DNA of 64,000 nt from NCBI RefSeq assembly GCF_050436995.1, contig NC_134754.1, forward strand, positions 613,001 to 677,000, in the 5' to 3' direction. The position numbers and the translations under genes were made by a program. The stretch's first letter is position 1, and every line of letters starts with the position of its first letter. Source of the DNA: Anticarsia gemmatalis. Its lineage: Eukaryota > Arthropoda > Insecta > Lepidoptera > Erebidae. The notes under the pieces were generated by a model. That model was not told the DNA's origin and searched no databases. It saw only the letters and a program-made list of their open reading frames with translations. This document shows, piece by piece, positions 40,438 to 52,337 of the stretch.

Positions 40438-43400
40438 GTAAGCAAATCATTTTTTTTTTCGGGATAAAGAATAATATCGAGAGTGATCCTTTAAGTTTTA
40501 AAAATTCTGTTATAGGCTTTACATTTTTTAAATTGAGTCTTCTATATTTATTTTACTCATAAATAAATTATGATATTTAGATAACTGTTCTAAATTAGAA
40601 ATCCATTGGGAGATAATTTTATAAGTATCGGTAATTTAAATCACTAAAGTTATCGTCATCAAACCTTGCATATCTGTCAGTTTTTAATTAACGAACAGTT
40701 CTTAAAGGGATGTTCACTTTCCAAACAGCAGTTGGCTACCATGGATTCAAGGTCTTATCCGAACCTCGTTCCTGGATGAGACCCTTGCCCGGCAGTGGGA
40801 CGGGAATGCATAATCTATTTTGTGAACGTAGGCAGACACCAAAGATCGCCACTTCATACGATTCTTACAAACTTCCCTAACTTCATTCACGTCCATACAT
40901 CTTGTCATTATAGGACCGCCGGTTACGTAAATAATTTATAGTATAATCATTGATTCGTGTTATTTATAAATCGGTAATATAATACTGTCACATAATTAAA
41001 AACGAATTAATTGTTTCCATGTGAATATACTAGTTAACTAATGGATTTTTAATTGAATTCCACATTAAAATAACGGAACCGTTTCCCGAATAAATATCTA
41101 CTCATTATTAATAGTAAAAATAGCATAGTAATAATATATTTTATTTTATTATATTATTTTCTGCGACTAACTTATTTATTTATTTAAATAAGTACGCAAT
41201 ACGAAACATAACTGGTCGATTTTTCTGTTTACTTTGTAATTATTGTAAAGAACATTACTCATTTTAAAAAGTAACTCTTTTGGCACCCGTGTATTTCTGA
41301 TGTGAAAATAGCTAATTAAAAGGTCTTACACACCTTCCCTTTCTAAAACACATTTTTAAATCGGTTCAGCAGTTTTTGAGAATTTTGCGTGCGTACAAAC
41401 ATACGATTATTCAGTTTTTTTCTAGATAACGTAATTCAAACTGATAATATAATTATTAACCGATCTTTATAGGGCTTCCGTAACTCATAAATTTATCCAG
41501 ACTGAGTAACAGTCTAGATAACTAGGTACCCTAGCCCTAGACTAGACTGACCAATGACCATGTCCTACATAAGATCTAGTGTCGATTACTATTTAAAACT
41601 AGTTTCTAGCCACTTATGTCAACGGCTATCTAAGGTAAAAAATAAAGACTAGGCTTTTTTTTCTTTAATTTGGAATTAAAACATAACGGTCGAAAGGTAT
41701 AGCATTTGCCAAATTTTGGCAAAGCATTGTACCAATAACTTTACTGAGGTATGAAGGAAAGGCCTGCTAAGGGTGTGAAGGATGGATCTTTAACAATTCT
41801 TGAATTAATGTAAAGTCCGGACATAATGTGCATTCACGTATTTCTTATTATTAATTCATTTTAAAATGAAATATTTATTCTCTGTCATAATCTTCTATCT
41901 TCCGTTACTGAGTGACTGACTGATAGACAAAGCACAGCTGAAACTATTTAGCATAGAAAGAAATTTGGTATGAATATTCTTTAAGAAGAGTAGAGGAGCA
42001 CCAAAAGAGGATTTTTTGGAAAATGCCCTCGTATGGGAACCAAAGGGAGAAATCCTTTAATATGAAATATTAAAAAGCGGGAAAACTAAAGTCCACACGG
42101 ACCAAGCCGCGGGCTGTCGCTAGTTATTTACAAAAAACGAAAGACCTTTCTTTCTTAAGTACCTATTTAATTGTATAAAAAGTATCGTAAGCAAGTTTAT
42201 AATAATCTTTATCCTTTGTCAGCGTAAACCATTGATCGCTGACATTGATATAATTTGCTCTAAATGATAGTGTTTATAAATAATTGTAGTTTGACCTACT
42301 TTATAATAAGTGTTTCCTCAATAAAACCTTCGTGTATCACGTATTTATGTTTGAAATATAAATCTGCAATTAAGCAAAAAGTTGGTAAAGACGAGTGAAA
42401 TCGTAATTAGATAATTCTTAATAATATTAGAAAAGATTTGGATGTGTGTAACGCAATCACTACAAAACTACGGAACGGATTTGGATTATAATTCGTACAC
42501 ATATAATTTATAACCTAGGTCAACGTATGGGATACTTTTTACCCCGGAAAATATACTTTTTTACGTAGACGAAGTCGTGTGCAATAGCTAGGTAATAAAA
42601 AAAACCTAGCTGGACATGAAACTCGAGAGTGTTAGGTCGTAATTCTACCGCAATTTCCAAGTGCATGGTAGTTGTATCAAGAACTGTTTTAAAGAACTTT
42701 CAGACAAGTACCTATTCACCTGGATATATTCCTGCACCGTTAGATTGAAACTTATTATACTAATTCTTAAAAGGCAAAGAAAAGTTATAAGAAACCAGAT
42801 ATTATGCAAGTCTTGTACTTCAGAAGACTTCAAAACCCATTAAATAATGCAAAAAAATATAACAGCCAGACCGGAAACCACTAACAAAAAACCACTGCAT
42901 CTAAATCTGCATATTAATGCAAATTAAAAACAAACAGATTAATTAAAAACACAAAAATACATTGATATATTTAGAACACAATTATATTCGACCTTCGTAG
43001 ATGCATATTTCCGCGATATAACTACTTATCGCAACGATTTGATAATTGATGTGTTGCATCATCTTAATGCACAATGCATTAGATATTTGTATACAAAACA
43101 GTTGTTAACTAGTCCACTGTCAAAAGTTTTGCATTTAAACGATATTGTCTGCATTTGATATCAATACATAATTTTAACAACGTGTGACGTCAAAGATTAC
43201 AAATAGATTGTTATCTTTTATTATTACGTGACATTTATCTATCACTAACATATATTATAACGCTAGGAATATAGAATGAACGGGTTAGAAAGCGAAGTAA
43301 CGATAATCATACAAACATATACAACATCACACCTGTATTACTAAGAGAGAAAGCAGGGGATGTAAATACACCCACATTTCCCAAATTACAATAATTTTAA

Positions 43401-46217
43401 CGAAAAATCAATAGTTGTCTTTAGTAAGTAAACCGTGGATAGATAGAAAACTAAAAATTAAATCAGTGGATAGACAGGACTAAAAAAACGGCATATTATA
43501 TCCTTTCTATGTCGTATCGTTTTTGAAAAAGTAAATTCTTCAACCAGACCTTATGTCTCTTTCAGCACCCTTTGTGACACCATGCAAAGAAGCTGACCTA
43601 GTATGCCTCAAGTCGTCTGCGGAGAAGGCCCTGCCAGTCCTCGCGGCAGGCGTCCCGGAGCTCGGCATAGCTAAAATGGACCCTATGTTCATGGAACAGG
43701 TGAAGACTAGCCAGGCTGGACTCGATATGGACTTCAGGAATACCAATGTGACTGGATTAAGGCATTGCAAGGTTTTGAATTTGAAGTAAGTATCATACAA
43801 TATCTATTGAGTCCACTTCTGCCCACTGTGGGGTCCCAGTGATGAGCCAATCATTGTCTTGACCTTATCTCACATTAACTAGAGTATGCACGGCATGTTT
43901 TCTTTGTCGTTCGTATTTGCTGCCTTTTTTAAACTGCTTTCATGGCCATTCCCTATTTCCCTCGTAAGCGGAGTCCTTTACAGTGTAATCGTATTGGCAC
44001 GTCAGTTTACTTGGTCTGCGTTAAAATCAAAACATTTAATCATTTAGGTCAATTGCTGACACTTATGATAGTCAATGATACAGAGAGTGAATTTACCGCC
44101 AGTTCGGAAGGTTGGGCCAATGAGCAGAGCTGGCAAAAAACTCCTGGCCACTCTTTTTAAACACCAAATGGTTTTAACAATATTTATGCATGGTATAAAT
44201 CATTGATGATGTAAGGAGCTGCTACCAACACTACCGGCTTCACTGCTAAAATAATCTTGCATAACTTAAAATTTTAATATTCGCAAAAAATACGCCAGAT
44301 GTGAAAAAATCTTTATAAGACTATACGCCTAGTGTGTAAAGGCCTAACACGTGCTTTGTCAAAAAAAGAAACATATCATTTGCATAGAAGTTTAATTTTT
44401 TACAGAAATACTTCAATTCAATCTATAAAAATGACACGGTATCTCGTCAAATGCAATTAGAGACAATTATTATTGGTATATGATGTGTAATTATAGAAAG
44501 ACAATGCAAACCTCATTATCCTGATAGGAAATACAATTGTATGTTTTTTGTATTGCTTTTATGTATTTAGTAAAACGTTTAGGATTGTTGCTATCGTGAT
44601 GGTGTTAGAACTCCGTATATAACTATAATTGGAGTATTTGCCTTTCGCCATCAATTTTTATGAATGATTCCTATTTCCAAAAAACTATGTACCTTATTAA
44701 AGAGCGAGATAATTAATTTTACGAGTACCTATGCTATTGCCTATATTAAAGACCAAAAAATATTAAAAATATTCTTCAATAAATTAAAATTATACAGAAA
44801 ATAGAACAAAAATCAAATCATTTACTTTCGCAATAAATGATTTGGTTTGATTTGATTGATTGAAAAGTTTTGGCTAAACAATAAATACATGCTTTCCTAA
44901 ACTAAGATATCTTAAAGGCGTATTTTACGGAAAAAAATGGACTGGGTAACCCAAAAGTTTTTATTCATCCTGGTAGATAATATTCCAAAACCTACCTAGG
45001 CTTAGAGAACCCTTACAACGTGAAAATCTCTCGCAGTTTCTATACATCGTAATGTAACAACGTTAATAATACACAACAGAGGTCAACATTAAAATCATAT
45101 TCTTTACACTGTCAATATGTTATGTTTCAGACGAGCTGGTCCTAAAACGTATCTGGATCTGAAATGTTCAGTGAACATGGTCGGTGACTACACCCTCGGC
45201 GGCAAGCTGCTCATCATGCCCATTGAGGGCAAGGGCAAATATGGCATCAAGATCCGTAAGTACAAAAGTACAAAAGAACGCTTCTTCTGACGACTATTGA
45301 AATGTTTTGAAAATGCAAATTGTGATGAATGTTATGAAACTAAGAAGTCCTCTATGATATGGATGATGTATAGCATGAGGAGATGTATGATTTTAATGCA
45401 ATGAGCAGCCAGTGATAAGATTTATTATGATGGTTTACTCTCCAAAAATAATAAGCCATTAATAGCACTGTAGTCGTTTGAGTGACTTAGCATTCTTTCA
45501 AGAATTTTCACAAGACAAGGTCATAGCACCACGCTGAAGATTCCGGTACAAACCTGAATAGAGCCATGATGCATATGAACCGCCATAAATAAAATTCAGG
45601 TTTTGATGACTATTTAACTAATCCTTGCCATATCTTGCAGGTGACATCGTGGTGAAGATCGCGTTCCAAGTGGGAGAGAAGGAGGTGGACGGTGAGAAGT
45701 ACTGGACCGTGAAGAGCTGGAAGCACACCTCCGAGGTGGAGAAGGGAGTGCACTTCCAGTTCAACCATCTGTTCAATGGCAACAAGCAGCTTTGTAAGTC
45801 TAGAAAACACATAAGCAATTTTTGACATTATCTTAAAATAAAACATTTTATACGTTGTTAGTTAATCAGGTAGCTTTTATTTCAATAAGCTATTTTCGTA
45901 AAGTTTTTTTTTTCATCTTAGAGCACGACCCATCCGCTTTTTGAACACTTTGAATATTATTTAAGCATCGTCCGACTTAAAAACCACTAAAGACATATTT
46001 GAAAAACCACATTAAAGACCTGTCATATTTCATCTCAGCTCTTAACATTCCTATTTCTCCTTCAGCGGACGCTGTCCACGAGTTCGCGAACAGCAACTGG
46101 CGCGACATCTTCCAGGAGGTAGCGCCTCCCATCGTGAAGGCCATCGTGGCGCAGATCCTGGAGGAGATCACCAAGCTGTTCGACAAAGTGCCCATCAACC
46201 AGCTCGTTGTATCATAG
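40377..46217 (+). CDS. JHBP/takeout-family secreted ligand carrier, gene 2
   Basis: Exons 40377-40437, 43566-43785, 45131-45255, 45641-45793, 46066-46217; 711 nt, 236 residues. All junctions are GT/AG with phases 1,2,1,1. Signal peptide MKSFVVIVCVVFCGLADCG, then PFVTPCKEADLVCLK with the Cys27-Cys34 pair (Cx6C) that forms the N-terminal disulfide in this family. A second pair, Cys88 and Cys106, lies in the middle. GVPELGIAKMDP, FNHLFNGNKQL and FANSNWRDIFQEVAPP are family landmarks shared with gene 1. Predicted to fold as the long JHBP alpha-wrapped tunnel and carry a lipophilic ligand outside the cell; whether that is juvenile hormone cannot be told. Exons are markedly GC-richer than introns. 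No alternative last exon was found. Confidence 0.93.
40736..40820 (+). mobile_element. SINE A tail fragment in intron 1 of gene 2
   Basis: GACCCTTGCCCGGCAGTGGG and upstream GGTCTTATCCGAACCTCGTT resemble the tail of SINE A. Confidence 0.5.
41890..42123 (+). mobile_element. Decayed Helitron-like fragment
   Basis: A GTCCACACGGACCAAGCCGC stretch with GGGCTGTCGCTAG before a T is a Helitron-type 3' end; the 5' part is unrecognisable. Confidence 0.4.
42430..42591 (+). mobile_element. Decayed Helitron-like fragment
   Basis: TACTTTTTACCCCGGAAAAT and GTAGACGAAGTCGTGTGCAA followed by TAGCTAG match parts of the Helitron at 35483. Confidence 0.5.
42620..42740 (-). mobile_element. SINE A body fragment
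   Basis: Plus-strand blocks CAAGAACTGTTTTAAAGAAC and TTTCAGACAAGTACC line up with the SINE A body. The open frames here (42645-42843) are not genes. Confidence 0.45.
43566..43785 (+). CDS. JHBP-like gene 2, exon 2
   Basis: Acceptor CTCTTTCAG, donor GTAAGT, 220 nt, phase 1 to 2. Encodes the mature N-terminus with Cx6C and GVPELGIAKMDP. Confidence 0.93.
44040..44160 (+). repeat. Dispersed repeat fragment in intron 2 of gene 2
   Basis: GAATTTACCGCCAGTTCGGA and CAATGAGCAGAGCTGGCAAA, shared with the minus-strand copy at 1430-1515. Confidence 0.6.
45131..45255 (+). CDS. JHBP-like gene 2, exon 3
   Basis: Acceptor TATGTTTCAG, donor GTAAGT, 125 nt, phase 2 to 1. Encodes YLDLKCSVNMVGDYTLGG and LLIMPIEGKGKYGIKI. 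Confidence 0.93.
45641..45793 (+). CDS. JHBP-like gene 2, exon 4
   Basis: Acceptor ATCTTGCAG, donor GTAAGT, 153 nt, phase 1 to 1. Encodes IVVKIAFQVGEKEVDGEK through FQFNHLFNGNKQL. Confidence 0.93.
46066..46217 (+). CDS. JHBP-like gene 2, terminal exon 5
   Basis: Acceptor TCTCCTTCAG, 152 nt to TAG, the same length as both terminal exons of gene 1. Encodes FANSNWRDIFQEVAPP with Trp198; residue 217 is Ile, not Cys as in gene 1. Confidence 0.93.
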
Positions 46218-46296
46218 ACTCTTAGTTATAGTGTTAATATATTTTGGTTATGTGGCTTTGAGTTTTATTTTAGGTACCTCACAGTTCACACATATT

Positions 46297-46358
46297 GCTA
46301 GTTTTGAAAAGACAACTTCCGCACTTAGAATCACTCTTGTGTCGCGTATACAAACATA
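46297..46358 (-). mobile_element. SINE B tail fragment
   Basis: AAGACAACTTCCGCACTTAG and CTTGTGTCGCGTATACAAAC on the plus strand match the SINE B tail in reverse, about 80 bp after the gene 2 stop codon. Confidence 0.65.
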
Positions 46359-46364
46359 CCCCTT

Positions 46365-46782
46365 AAGGGACTACTCACATTTATTCGGCTCCATTCGCGT
46401 TTCACTGTACGATTTTGGTCACAGTAAGGACTACTCACATATTCATTCAGCTCTATTTAGCTTATATCCGTAGAAAAAAGCGTTTTTTTATGGAGACACG
46501 TACGCAACCTTGCAGCTTTTCACGTCGATTCAGCTTCCGCGGCAAACGAGTAGAAAATAAGGATAAGTGTGTTTTTATTATACGCGTGCTTATGCGTGCT
46601 ATAGAAAGAGTTTAACGCTGTTCCGCCGCTTTTAGCGTCGAACGCGGCCTTTTTCTCATTCTTACGCGGCTATACGCGGCTGTACGCGGCTGTACGCGGT
46701 TGATAAAAGCTGAATGAATGTGTCCAAAACCGTTCAGCGAAACGCGAATGGAGCTGAATAAATGTGAGTACCTAGTCCCTAA
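46365..46782. mobile_element. 418-bp inverted-repeat element downstream of gene 2
   Basis: Left end AGGGACTACTCACATTTATT with CGGCTCCATTCGCGTTTC; right end GAAACGCGAATGGAGCTGAA with TAAATGTGAGTACCTAGTCCCT. The left end is partly duplicated at 46427-46455 and the centre has tandem TACGCGGCTG units (46660-46710). Confidence 0.8.
46757..46762 (+). promoter_or_regulatory. AATAAA inside the repeat, possible gene 2 poly(A) signal
   Basis: I see no AATAAA on the plus strand between the gene 2 stop (46217) and this one, which is supplied by the right arm of the transposon-like element. Variant signals closer to the stop are possible. Confidence 0.3.
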
Positions 46783-47289
46783 TGGTTACCTCAATCTTGA
46801 GAGCCTTTCCATAAAGGCATAGCAAAGTTTTGTCGTAATAATATAGCGCACATTTCTGTCAGGCTCTTAGTAAAAAAGGCAAAAGTATTTAAGCATTAAT
46901 ATACCGATTGACGAAGATTGAGTATTGAAATAATCAATTAATGTCGTAGTAAAATCAGAGAATAGTGTAAAAAAAAATTGTAAGCATAGAGTGCCAGACA
47001 CGACCGTCGGTTATGAATACTACTACAACACAGCTTTATTAATAGGAACTCACCGACTCTATTTATAGAGATTGTTCACGAAACTATAGATTTAGGATCT
47101 AGCAAAAAATAAGAGTTAACAATCCATAATAATAACAACATTATATGTGAAAGTCTGCTTGTTTATCTGTGTTGCTTTACATCTATGCATAACTAAACTG
47201 CTAAACCGATTTGAACTCAATTTAGCATTTAGATAGTTAAAGATGTACTAAAGTAAATACTGTACTTTTTCAAAAATCGCTTTTATTGT

Positions 47290-47790
47290 GATTAAAATAG
47301 GGAATGGAATAGGGTTGAAAATCACAAGTAAAATACATGTATTTTTCAATCGGGCTTTGTATTTTTCAATAAAAAACAGAAACTTTCAAAGAGGTCTTAC
47401 GATGTATCTTTCGAAAGTTTCCGTTTTTTACATGTATTTTACATATATTTTACTGTATTTTAGGACTAATAATGATAAAATAACTTTATGGTTAAATCAG
47501 CATTAATCAGCATCCTCTTTTACATATAATTAAAAATCATTCAATTGGTTGTTGTCTTGTTCACAAATAAACCCCAACAAATACTACTTGCACGATAATA
47601 CATTAATTTGTTTTAATAATAATAATTCGTTTCGTTGTAATTTATGAAAAATACATTGATTAATACACGTATTATACATGTAAACTTGTATTTTTCAAAC
47701 AGCCCTATATTTGTATTATTCCAAAGTTACATGTATTTTACTGGAAAGTTTCAAAGTTGCGAAAAAAACAAATTAGTATCTTTCGCCATT
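47290..47790. repeat. Unclassified region with repeated ACATGTATTTT
   Basis: ACATGTATTTT or near variants occur about four times, on both sides of an inverted pair CAGAAACTTTC / GAAAGTTTCCG. The open frame 47288-47506 shows no domain. Class unknown. Confidence 0.4.
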
Positions 47791-47874
47791 TTCATCCCTA
47801 GAATGGAACCTTAATTTTATTTCTCACTTATGTAAGCGGAGCCGTGTAGATAGTTAGTATGAAAATATAATTTA

Positions 47875-48119
47875 CTATCTCACCCGCACAACTTCACTTG
47901 CGTCACATAAGAGAGAAAGGGTAATATATTTCCCCGTTTTTGTAACATTTTTCACTAGTGCTCGGCTCCTGTTGGCCGTAGCGTTATGTTATATAGCCTT
48001 CCTCTAAAAATAGGCTATCCAACTGTAAAATATTTTTTCAATTCACACCAGTGCAGTGGTTCCTGAGATTAGCGCGTTCAAACAAACAGACGAACTTTCA
48101 GCTTTATAATATTAGTATA
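47875..48119 (-). mobile_element. Old short Helitron
   Basis: Minus-strand copy of the TACTAATATTATAAAGCTGA family with diverged 3' end (GCGGGTGAGATAG in place of GCGGGTCAGCTAG). Confidence 0.75.
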
Positions 48120-48604
48120 TTTATCACCTTGAACCGCGCAGGTGTTACATAGTTATATCATATTATACAATTATACTTACCCTCCAGGAATAGATGCGTG
48201 ATGATAATAATATTTGTTATATTATTATCTTATTACTTGAAGGATCGTAATAAGCTGTACCCAATAAAAACTTAACTATTTCTAACTAGGTATTATTTTA
48301 ATTTTGACCTATGTACCTGTGTATTCTTTTAGCATTTTTGTACAATTTGTGATTGTATTCCTGTTGCAATTGAAGTGTTTAGGAAATAAAGTACTATATG
48401 AAAGGATAGGATTGGTATCTAGTTAATAAGTTAATCCATTTTTCCTGGCTGGACATAGATCGCCTCTCAGAAAAAGATTAAGGCTGTTCGATGATTGAAC
48501 TTGTATTGAAGTAAGGGTTGCTGACTCAGTTTATCCTTAAAAACTGATCAAACCTGTTAACGAAATCCTCAGGCGTGCAGAGTTGCCTTTAAAGCTAGAA
48601 TCAT

Positions 48605-48815
48605 TTCTATTCCAAACTAAGCAGAGCTTGTACTATGGTAACGAAATAATTGATAAACATAAATATATAGTTTTAAATACATACTTTTATAGATAATTAA
48701 CAATTAGGCCCGGAAACGTGCTCATATTTGTCCCGGGTGGGATTCGAGCTCACCAGACGCGGCGCTGTGGTTATTCCTGCGAGGATACCACTTTGACCAA
48801 TGTGCCGGACGCGCA
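48605..48815 (-). mobile_element. SINE C, diverged copy
   Basis: Minus strand: GTCCGGCACATTGGTCAAAG (A-box region), GAATCCCACCCGGGACAAAT and AGCTCTGCTTAGTTTGGAAT as in the copy at 57781. Confidence 0.75.
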
Positions 48816-49657
48816 GTTAAATATAGAGCAGAACGGTTTTAGGTCTCTTCCTATTATACTCTTATAATAATACCTTCTTAATTATTAACAAAACGACCAA
48901 GTTATACATTTTGAAGATTTATTATAATATTATTCTATAGAAACGAGTTTTCCTACACATTGAATTTTATAGTAGGAAACAAGTTAAAATATTTTAATTC
49001 GTTTGATTATAATCTAAGAAGGCTGTCTTATCACGATCTCGCGAAACTGTGACCTTTAACCGATACGGGTATGTGTGTCAAACTGTCAGCTATTGCAATT
49101 TATGTGTAGTTTTTCTTTGAGATAAAAAAGTGACTGGATACTCTGGATAGTGTCTAGGTATACATTCGTCTTTTCTTTTTTGGCTAAGTCTCTTCGGTAC
49201 TAATTATTAATAAATTAATAAATAATAGACTTTTTAATAATATTTTGTGATGTGAGAGTTTTAAAACATAAAATAACGGACACGAAGTGAAACTCAATAT
49301 TAAATAACTATTTGCGGGTTATTCAAATATCACACTATGCACAGATCTTTTACCGACCAAATATGACAATGTGACAATTGAACGATGGTTTATCGATATT
49401 ATGATTTACCACACTTCAACGAAAATTAGAGGTCTGAAGTTGGATTGGAATACCCACAACATACGATCTCCTGAATACCTTATGCCTGGTTTATACTTTA
49501 AGCATATATTATTATAAGTATAATATTTATACTTTGAAATGCTTGAAAATTTTAAAGAAACTTCGAGGATTTTTTCTTTTTTTATTAAATGTGAATTAAC
49601 CAACCGGTTGTTTCTGACATAATTAAAAATGTTTATAGGCTTTAATACTGCAATTTA

Positions 49658-49662
49658 AGTAG
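49658..49662. repeat. Target-site duplication, left
   Basis: AGTAG directly before the left LTR, repeated exactly at 53110-53114 directly after the right LTR. Confidence 0.9.
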
Positions 49663-50412
49663 TGTGAAGGATTAATATTCTTCCAATAAGAACACCGGTT
49701 GCGAAGTAATATATTTACTTTATTTTCTTCAATTCTTCAAAGTGGACTGTATTATAAACTATTTACTATACACTGTTCATATACTTTACTATGTACGGTT
49801 TATTCACTATGTACTTTTCTTCTTTCTCCGATGTGATCTTCATTCGATGAGTTTAAAACTTAAACTTTACAATAATATTCGTTATGTTCACTATGTTCAT
49901 ACTATGTTCTTTTCTTCCAAGTGATCACCATGAGTTTACAACTTAAACTTTACAATAATATTCTACACTATGTTCACTATTCACTATGTTCATACTATTT
50001 TCTTTCTTCCACGTGATCTGATCACTATGAGTTTAACACTTAAACTGATGTTACGCAGCGCGCGTCCCTATTTATATTCATAAACATAGTTTCTACATTA
50101 ATCTAGAATCAAACCGAATGATCAAGCGCTCCGTGCCGCACCGCGCGAGGTTCGAGAACGCCGCCGTCTCGCTCGCGCGTACGCGACTCGCCTATATGTC
50201 TATCTCGTTCTTGATCGTTCGGGAACAGTCGGCGCCCTTGATCGAAGGATCGCCGCCGCTTACATTGTTCGCGATTGTTCTTTCGTACTATTATTATCGA
50301 GTAGAATTTTCTAATAATAATATGTATACTTATTTCTACGAATTTCTACAATGTTCTACGTGCGTTAATGGAACGTAATATTTTATGTCTAAATATGATT
50401 CCATCGTGCACA
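49663..50412 (-). repeat. 3' LTR of the BEL/Pao element
   Basis: Downstream LTR in element orientation. It supplies the last residues and the stop codon of gag (50389). Contains an 86-codon plus-strand frame repeated identically in the other LTR, which is not a gene. Confidence 0.92.
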
Positions 50413-52311
50413 TTTCTCCCGCCGTCGCAACTCGCGATTAATTTGGCAGCACGATGGCTCCTCTGTTCGGTCCTCACTGGATGTGCGTTGTCCGTGGCGA
50501 TGTCCATGTTCGTGTTCCTCGGTTGTAGATATTCCGAATGTGCGCTGCTCCCGCCGGTGTTGGAGTGCAGGCTGGTGGCTATTTACCCATCGTTGCCGTC
50601 GTTGCTCGCTCAACACCGGTTTTTCTCCACTGTTCATCTCTTCACGTTTTCTCCAGGTAGGGTCACTGTGCGACCTTCCCCTTGTCCGTTTCCATGCTGC
50701 AGCCACGACGTGTTTACTATTCCCACACGGGTCATTAAACTGCAGCAATTGTCCTGTGGCGCGATTAGTGAGCCACTTGTTCGGTGTGGTCCGATCTCTG
50801 ACCATTTTCATTTTCCATTTTTCAGCGGGAGCTTCACGATCTCGCAAAGTACAAATCTTTACCATTTTCACATTCGGTGATGTCTTGGCAGGCTTCGATA
50901 ACGCTAGCTGCACTTTCCCAAAGTTCTTCCTATGGTGCAACAGTCGATGGTGAGACATGTTGCAGCCATCTTCGCCGCAAGCTTTCGCACGACACTTATC
51001 ACGTCTATGCGTACTAAGCAGGCAGCGGAAACACAATCTACATTTCTTTGCAATGTCCCATCGTTCATTCACACTCACGTTACGAAATTTACTACAATCG
51101 TCCAGTCTATGTTCATTCATACATACGTGGCACTGTGGTTTCTTCGCCACCACTGTATAAATTCGCTCGTAGCGCGGCTCATTTTCATTCTTGTGCAACT
51201 TTATATGTGTGCCGGTCGTCGCGACGTTCTCGGGTAGTGCGTACGCACTACACTTGTCAACTTCGGCGTTCAGGAAAGCGGCAAGTCTCCTTAAGTCCGG
51301 TACATCTTCTTTGTACTTGTCGGTGTAGTCGTACCACTTACTTTTCAATACAGGTGTGAGTTTGTTCAATGTAATATTCACCAGCTCCGGGTTATACAAA
51401 TAGTGAGGTTTCTTAAGGGCCTCGATCGTAGCGACGATATTCGATACTTTGTTCGCGAATATACAAAGTTCGCGAGGTTCGTCATTTACTCTCTGCAATT
51501 TTCTCAATTTCTCTATTTCATACATAGCCAGTGCGTCCGGTCTTCCAAATCTTCGTTCCAGAGCCTCCATGATAGCTTCTGGATCCGGCTGGCTGTAGAG
51601 AAGACTGCTGACGGCATCACGAGCAGCTCCTTTCAAACTTCTCCTTATTCTTGCGATGTTCTCAACTTTCGAGAACATTCCGCACGTTTCTCGATAAGCA
51701 GCGCGGTACGGCAACCAGCTACTGCATTCTCCGGTGAAGATAGGCAGCTCCTGAATATACCGCGGCGCCTCTCTGGACATCCGCAGAGCTTGCACGAGCG
51801 CTTCCGCCAACAAAGTGACGTCCAGCTGACGCGCAGGTACTCCCTCCTCCTCGGGAGTATTCTGTCCTCGCCAAACAGGATCCTTCACCTTGGTGACCTT
51901 GTTCATGTCCGGCCATTCCTTCACTCGGCTGAGTGCTTCATCCTCATCTTCATCTGACGATGAAGCAGAATCTTCTTCCTCGTCCTCGATCTCGACGCGA
52001 AGACGCTTCAACTTTAACTCGGCGAGGGCGAGCTTCAGTGCGGCTACTTCTTCTTCGGCCGCAAGAATTTCTATTCTTCGTATTTTTGACACACGCGACG
52101 TCCTACGTGACCTCGCACCTTCCGCGGTCATCGCAGGCACAGCTGTAGTGGCGGTGGTAGTCGCGGTTGCTGACCCCAGCGCGATCGCGGTCGTTGACCC
52201 CATCGAAGTCGCGGTGTTCAACATCTCTGTGGCTGGCGTGAGGGCAGTAGTAGTCTCCGACGTCGCCAACAGTTCCATAGATTTTCCTTTTCCACTTCGC
52301 GTAATAGGCAT
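50389..52311 (-). CDS. gag: BEL/Pao-type Gag, reading into the 3' LTR
   Basis: The frame is open from the LTR edge, but the first ATG is at 52311 (MPITRSGKGK), giving about 640 residues. In order: a Thr/Ala-rich N-terminus, a coiled-coil-like basic/acidic helix (IEILAAEEEVAALKLALAEL), an acidic stretch (EDEEEDSASSSDEDEDE), then the capsid-like domain typical of BEL/Pao Gag (LPIFTGECSSWLPYRAAYRE). The zinc-knuckle region comes last: CHVCMNEHRLDDC, then CFRCLLSTHRRDKC (Cx2Cx4Hx4C), then a His/Cys-rich tail. Beyond about residue 480 the sequence is basic with no protease motif. The stop is 24 bp inside the LTR, as if an internal deletion fused gag to the 3' end. Gag should still package RNA. Confidence 0.88.
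   Translation of the reverse strand: MPITRSGKGKSMELLATSETTTALTPATEMLNTATSMGSTTAIALGSATATTTATTAVPAMTAEGARSRRTSRVSKIRRIEILAAEEEVAALKLALAELKLKRLRVEIEDEEEDSASSSDEDEDEALSRVKEWPDMNKVTKVKDPVWRGQNTPEEEGVPARQLDVTLLAEALVQALRMSREAPRYIQELPIFTGECSSWLPYRAAYRETCGMFSKVENIARIRRSLKGAARDAVSSLLYSQPDPEAIMEALERRFGRPDALAMYEIEKLRKLQRVNDEPRELCIFANKVSNIVATIEALKKPHYLYNPELVNITLNKLTPVLKSKWYDYTDKYKEDVPDLRRLAAFLNAEVDKCSAYALPENVATTGTHIKLHKNENEPRYERIYTVVAKKPQCHVCMNEHRLDDCSKFRNVSVNERWDIAKKCRLCFRCLLSTHRRDKCRAKACGEDGCNMSHHRLLHHRKNFGKVQLALSKPAKTSPNVKMVKICTLRDREAPAEKWKMKMVRDRTTPNKWLTNRATGQLLQFNDPCGNSKHVVAAAWKRTRGRSHSDPTWRKREEMNSGEKPVLSEQRRQRWVNSHQPALQHRREQRTFGISTTEEHEHGHRHGQRTSSEDRTEEPSCCQINRELRRREKCARWNHI
50413..50423 (-). other. 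Polypurine tract
   Basis: GGCGGGAGAAA on the minus strand directly before the 3' LTR, the primer for plus-strand DNA synthesis. It overlaps the gag frame. Confidence 0.7.
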
Positions 52312-52337
52312 TCTTCCTTCGTTAAGGCACTGTTTCA

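Noticed and set aside
45610..45846. Minus-strand frames over exon 4 of gene 2
   Set aside because: Antisense shadows of a well-supported coding exon.
50118..50378. 86-residue plus-strand frame, also at 52815-53075
   Set aside because: Identical because it lies in both LTRs of the BEL/Pao element; antisense to the element and without a known domain.
51403..51957. Long plus-strand frames across 50368-52372
   Set aside because: Shadows of the gag frame on the other strand.
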